Assembly (NCBI GenBank): GCA_947626435.1
Contig: CANQSB010000027.1
Location: forward strand, 1 to 46,568
Length of the DNA stretch: 46,568 bases
Direction of reading: 5' to 3'
Origin: an uncultured Lachnospiraceae bacterium
GTDB lineage: Bacteria; Bacillota; Clostridia; Lachnospirales; Lachnospiraceae
A program made the position numbers and the translations under genes. Shown in pieces: positions 43,379 to 46,568 of this stretch. Under the pieces are notes generated by a model that saw only the letters and a list, made by a program, of their open reading frames with translations, had not been told where the DNA came from and did not search any database. Numbering within the stretch: position 1 is the first letter of the stretch; the number at the start of each line of letters is the position of its first letter.

Positions 43379-44389
43379 TTAGTCCGTAATATCCTCAAGC
43401 TGCAGCTCGTCCAAATAAAGCGTTTTATTCAGCGTGCCGCTTCCATCGTCAATTATAAGCTCAACCTCAGGAAGCACCTCCTCCATCGCCTCATAAAACA
43501 TACGCTGCTTTGTCACAAGCGGATTCTTGATGTATTCCTCATACATTTTTTCAAATCTGACCTGCTGTGCCGTCGCCTCATTGATACGCTCCTGCTTGGC
43601 AGCCTCAGCCTCCTGGACTACTTGGTCTGCCTGCGCCGTAGCCTCGGGAAGTTTCTCATTCCTGTATTTATTCGCATTATTTAAAGCCGTCTCCTTACCC
43701 TGCTTTGCAGTTTCAACAGCCTTAAATGCCTCTATAACCTCCTGCGTAGGCGGTTCAGCGTCCTGCATGGAAATATTTACGAGCATCAGCCCTATATCCT
43801 GCTGTTCAAGCTTCTGCGTAATCATCTCCTTTATAGCCGCCTGTATCTCGCTTTTTCCCGTAGTGATGACATCATCAACATTGTAGTTGCTTATTATGTT
43901 CCTTATGCAAGCCTGTGAAATATTTTTCAATATCGCGCTCGGCTCACGCGAGTTGTATAAATACTTTATCGGGTCTGACACCTTGTATTCTACATAAAAG
44001 TCAACATTTACAAAATTGAAATCCGATGTAATCATCAATGATTCCTCTGCAACCGAACTCTGTGCCTCATCTTCATTTTCCGAAGCCCTGTATCCGATTG
44101 GAAAGCCCAGAATAGTTGTGTTTACCTTCGTAACCTTTTGCACAAAGGGGATTTTGAAATGCAGTCCCGATGTCACTACATTACCCGCTTTTCCAAAGGT
44201 AGTGACAACGCCCTGCTCTTGCTCGCCTATGGAATACACTGATTCATACGACAGCAGCGCTGCAAGTATAATAATTATCGGCAATATTACTATTTTTCCG
44301 CTAACATTATTCCCCTTTTTTCTTTTACCTCCCGCCGCCGTTTCATTTGACGAATTATCCGCTCTAAACTCCCTAAAATTGTCTGCCAT
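43379..44389 (-). CDS. hflK: HflK, SPFH-domain modulator of FtsH
   Basis: This 336-aa partner of HflC has a polar N-terminal tail (about 30 residues), one membrane segment (about 33-52), then the SPFH domain beginning S-I-G-E-Q-E-Q-G-V-V-T-T-F-G-K. A predicted coiled coil follows, rich in A-E-A-A-K-Q-E-R and ending near residue 285. The Gly-rich N-terminus typical of proteobacterial HflK is reduced. GGAGG precedes the ATG. FtsH itself is not in the window. Confidence 0.93.
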   Translation of the reverse strand: MADNFREFRADNSSNETAAGGKRKKGNNVSGKIVILPIIIILAALLSYESVYSIGEQEQGVVTTFGKAGNVVTSGLHFKIPFVQKVTKVNTTILGFPIGYRASENEDEAQSSVAEESLMITSDFNFVNVDFYVEYKVSDPIKYLYNSREPSAILKNISQACIRNIISNYNVDDVITTGKSEIQAAIKEMITQKLEQQDIGLMLVNISMQDAEPPTQEVIEAFKAVETAKQGKETALNNANKYRNEKLPEATAQADQVVQEAEAAKQERINEATAQQVRFEKMYEEYIKNPLVTKQRMFYEAMEEVLPEVELIIDDGSGTLNKTLYLDELQLEDITD

Positions 44390-44474
44390 TATCTTTTCCT
44401 CCGTTTTCTATTATTTCTGCCTTAAAATTTATCCATTTTTACATTTATGCGTTCTTATACAGTAAACCGTCACT

Positions 44475-44535
44475 TTGCACAAAATTACTTTGTAAGAATT
44501 ATATACAGTTCTGAATAGGGATAGTTTTTGTGCAA
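44475..44535. repeat. Spaced inverted repeat upstream of hflK
   Basis: The arms at 44475-44484 (ttgcacaaaa) and 44526-44535 are perfect complements separated by 41 nt. They could form a long hairpin or a pair of regulator half-sites upstream of hflK, or terminate transcripts from pepD. Confidence 0.45.
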
Positions 44536-44591
44536 TTTGACGAAGATTTATAGTTGATATTCATGTATAAACCCTTTTGTAAAAAGAGAAT

Positions 44592-44640
44592 AAAATTTCT
44601 AGCAAATATCTCCACATTCTTTTCGTTAACAGAATACTAA
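44592..44640 (-). pseudogene. Tandem duplicate of the 3' end of pepD
   Basis: These 49 bp match 44658-44706 in pepD at 40 of 49 positions, and all nine differences are transitions. Read in frame the copy encodes S-I-L-L-T-K-R-M-W-R-Y-L-L-E-I-L, against S-I-S-S-T-E-R-M-W-R-Y-L-L-E-I-L in pepD. It begins directly after the pepD stop region and continues into unrelated sequence. It is the remnant of a local duplication or of a lost second pepD. Confidence 0.75.
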
Positions 44641-44644
44641 TTCG

Positions 44645-46090
44645 TTATTTCTGCTTTAAAATTTCCAGCAGATATCTCCACATTCTCTCTGTTGATGAAA
44701 TACTAAGCCGCTCCTTCGTAGTATGGATATCGTAAATGTTAGGTCCGAATGATACACAGTCAAGTCCCTGAAGCTTAGCTATCATAATACCACATTCAAG
44801 TCCGGCGTGCAGCGCTTCAACTTTAACATCATTCCCAAACATTTTTTTGTAAATCTCTGCCATTTGAGCCCGCAGCTTTGAGGCAGGATTAAACTGCCAT
44901 CCGGGATAATCTCCAGATGCATTCGCATATCCGCCAAATACCTTTGCCAATACCTCAACCTGTCTCCTGACTCTCAGCTTTGCCGCTTCTATAGAACTTC
45001 TGATTGCACAGCTTGCTGTCAATGAATTATCATCCGAAGACAAAACGCCTATATTTAAAGAGGTCTCAACCAACCCTTCTATATCCGCACTCATTGCCAC
45101 AACGCCATTTGGAAAAAGCATTAAAAATGACAATACATTTTGTGTGCTCTCCTCACTCATTACTGACACATCTGTCATATTTTGTTTCTGTGCCTTAATA
45201 AAAAGCTTTTCTTCTTTTGAAGCATATTCATTTTTTAAATCTGCTTCAATTTTTGAAAGCTCACCATAAAAGTCCTGCTCGCAATCCATCGGTACATAAA
45301 TTAACGCCTCCGCGCTTCTTGGAATAGCATTGTCCTTTTCACCGCCAGCAATTGATGCCAATTGAATAGCTATGCTTTCACTTATCTGATACAGCGCAGC
45401 TCCCATTATTTTTATCGCATTTCCGCGTTCTTTATTTATTTCCGTACCTGAATGACCGCCTTGCAAACCGCCTACTTCAATTCTTACATATGTGCCTTCC
45501 TTCATCTCGCGCACAATCGGTATATGAGTATCAAGCCTCACACCGCCAGCACAGCTTGTAAGCAGTATTCCCTCCTCCTCTGAATCAATATTCAACATAC
45601 GTCTTGCCTTTAGCATAGACAAATCAATCGCGGATGCACCTTCCATTCCTATTTCTTCATCAGTCGTGATGACTGCCTCTATACGAGGATGCAATATGCT
45701 GTCATCTTCCAAAACAGCCAACATATAAGCCACCGCTATGCCGTCATCACCGCCTAAGCTTGTTCCATCCGCATAAACATAATCTCCGTCTACTTTCAGC
45801 CTCAATGCATCAGTCTCCAGATGTATATCGCAGTCATCCTCCTTTACAGCAACCATATCCATATGCCCTTGCAGCATTATAGGCTGTACATCCTCGTAAC
45901 CTTTAGAGGCTTCCTTTACAATTATTATGTTATTACTCTTGTCCCTTATATTAAATAATCCTTTTTCCTTAGCAAATCGCTCTAAGTAACTACTGATTCC
46001 ATCCAAATTTCCAGAACCATGCGGTATTTTACATAACTCCTCAAAATAATAAAATACTCGCTCAGGCTCTAAACCTTCCAATGCTCTCAT
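44645..46090 (-). CDS. pepD: Aminoacyl-histidine dipeptidase (peptidase D)
   Basis: PepD is a zinc dipeptidase that cleaves Xaa-His and related dipeptides. The 481-aa protein of the M20 family shows zinc ligands in L-Q-G-H-M-D-M-V (about 71-78), D-G-T-S-L-G-G-D-D-G (about 109-118) and the base and ligand in T-T-D-E-E-I-G-M-E-G-A near 140. The lid domain G-G-L-Q-G-G-H-S-G-T-E-I follows near 213. The ATG at 46090 has GGAGG upstream; the frame extends six codons further. Its 3' end has been duplicated downstream. Confidence 0.95.
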   Translation of the reverse strand: MRALEGLEPERVFYYFEELCKIPHGSGNLDGISSYLERFAKEKGLFNIRDKSNNIIIVKEASKGYEDVQPIMLQGHMDMVAVKEDDCDIHLETDALRLKVDGDYVYADGTSLGGDDGIAVAYMLAVLEDDSILHPRIEAVITTDEEIGMEGASAIDLSMLKARRMLNIDSEEEGILLTSCAGGVRLDTHIPIVREMKEGTYVRIEVGGLQGGHSGTEINKERGNAIKIMGAALYQISESIAIQLASIAGGEKDNAIPRSAEALIYVPMDCEQDFYGELSKIEADLKNEYASKEEKLFIKAQKQNMTDVSVMSEESTQNVLSFLMLFPNGVVAMSADIEGLVETSLNIGVLSSDDNSLTASCAIRSSIEAAKLRVRRQVEVLAKVFGGYANASGDYPGWQFNPASKLRAQMAEIYKKMFGNDVKVEALHAGLECGIMIAKLQGLDCVSFGPNIYDIHTTKERLSISSTERMWRYLLEILKQK

Positions 46091-46500
46091 TATTATTCCT
46101 CCACTCATTTACAAATAATTGCAAAACACATTCTAAGCCATCTAAATTTAATCAAGATATACAATGCCCTCACCTCAATTCAGGACACTGCCTATCTTAG
46201 ACACTTCATATAAAATCTAAGTGACTAAATAGCGTTTCGCAAACACCTATCATTAATGTACTGCACAACTTGATATTTATTCAAAATCAGTACGATAATG
46301 CATACTATAGTAAAAAAAGCATTGCCTAGTTCTACCCTCAACAACGCTTTAGAAAATACTTTTATCATAAATTTATTCCCTCAAAACCGAATACAGCTTA
46401 TCTTTCAGCTATATATCTTTCTTATTCCTTACTGGTTACTGGAATTTTAGCACTAACACATACGCCTATTTCCCTTTTTCCTACCATACCCGCCTCCCCA
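46091..46500. other. Intergenic region between the rRNA operon and pepD
   Basis: This region of about 410 bp holds one copy of the dispersed repeat (46112-46155) and a short inverted pair cttaga/tctaag around 46195-46220. The stretch ccctcaaaaccgaat (46378-46392) resembles sequence that flanks rRNA genes in Firmicutes. No 5S rRNA or tRNA was recognised. A 47-codon open frame (46225-46368, minus) with a modest GAGGG site is not called as a gene. Confidence 0.5.
46112..46155. repeat. Diverged copy of the dispersed intergenic repeat, upstream of pepD
   Basis: The stretch aattgcaaaacacattctaa then gccatctaaatttaatcaag resembles the copy at 43310-43351 and one arm of the palindrome at 7736-7846. 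It lies just upstream of the pepD ribosome binding site. Confidence 0.5.
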
Positions 46501-46568
46501 GGATAAGCTCTCGGCCTATTAGTGACAGCCAGCTTAACACATCTCTATGCTTACACCTCTGCCCTATC
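46501..46568 (-). rRNA. 23S ribosomal RNA, 3' end, partial
   Basis: Read on the minus strand, the last 68 bases contain the conserved 23S 3' region: G-T-T-A-A-G-C, then a loop, then A-C-T-A-A-T-A-G-G-C-C-G-A-G followed by A-G-C-T-T-A. The 3' end is estimated to lie near 46501. The gene continues beyond the window. The expected 5S gene does not follow within the next 400 bp. Confidence 0.88.

Noticed and set aside
46225-46368. A 47-codon minus-strand frame with a hydrophobic middle between the rRNA and pepD
   Set aside because: A GAGGG site lies 9 nt upstream, but there is no family match and the region is rRNA-flanking. It was left uncalled pending conservation evidence.
1-46568. CRISPR arrays, tRNA genes, prophage or insertion sequences
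   Set aside because: No regularly spaced repeats, no tRNA-like cloverleaf, no transposase and no phage structural genes were recognised on either strand by eye. A tRNA and CRISPR scan could still find a missed item.

Overview
The window reads as a chromosomal segment of an anaerobic Clostridia bacterium, probably of the Lachnospiraceae. The evidence is the SCIFF peptide and maturase pair (a Clostridia hallmark), the anaerobic cobalt-early B12 pathway, a DAP-type MurE, a fused SecDF and moderate G+C. Nearly every gene lies on the minus strand. The only convincing plus-strand gene is a 71-aa DUF378 protein at 42134-42349. The right edge holds the 3' end of a minus-strand 23S rRNA, so the whole segment is read in the same direction as an rRNA operon.

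Layout from left to right, with transcription running right to left. Positions 1-7671 hold housekeeping genes: the start of def, a VapBC-like toxin-antitoxin pair, priA, murE, recJ and an acyl-ACP thioesterase. Priority is given to reading priA and murE as translationally coupled (ATGA overlap) and the toxin-antitoxin pair as lying between priA and def. Positions 7672-14012 hold a long composite palindrome, a TraX-family membrane protein, secDF, the radical SAM SCIFF maturase scfB, the 47-aa SCIFF precursor scfA, a Nudix hydrolase and an iron-sulfur flavoprotein.

Positions 14230-30981 are a cobalamin block: cbiB, cobD, cobQ/cbiP, cbiC, cbiD, cbiF, cbiG, cbiH, a triple fusion cbiJ-cbiE-cbiT, cbiA, cobO, cobT, cobS and cobU. 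The block covers corrin ring methylation, contraction, amidation, adenosylation and lower-ligand assembly. It lacks cbiL, a cobalt chelatase (cbiK/cbiX) and cobalt transport genes, and no B12 riboswitch was found at its head. A PD-(D/E)XK-like gene with an internal 24-bp repeat, plus the wreck of a paralogue, sits between cobS and cobU.

Positions 31048-37015 hold signalling and transport genes: a chemotaxis receptor, a MATE exporter, a HAD phosphatase and a response regulator with a degenerate GGDEF and an intact EAL domain. Positions 37163-40531 are a copper operon: csoR, a membrane-anchored metal-binding protein, and copA fused to a CopZ-like domain that has its own internal ribosome binding site. 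A CsoR-type operator sits inside the promoter. Positions 40804-46500 hold an A-type flavoprotein, the DUF378 gene, hflK-hflC and pepD.

The points most worth a second look are the intergenic repeat family anchored by the palindrome at 7736-7846, the scfA-scfB-secDF arrangement with a structured spacer, the copA-copZ fusion with internal initiation signals, the PD-(D/E)XK insertion and relic in the B12 block, and a tandem duplication of the 3' end of pepD. No clearly unprecedented multi-gene system was recognised.
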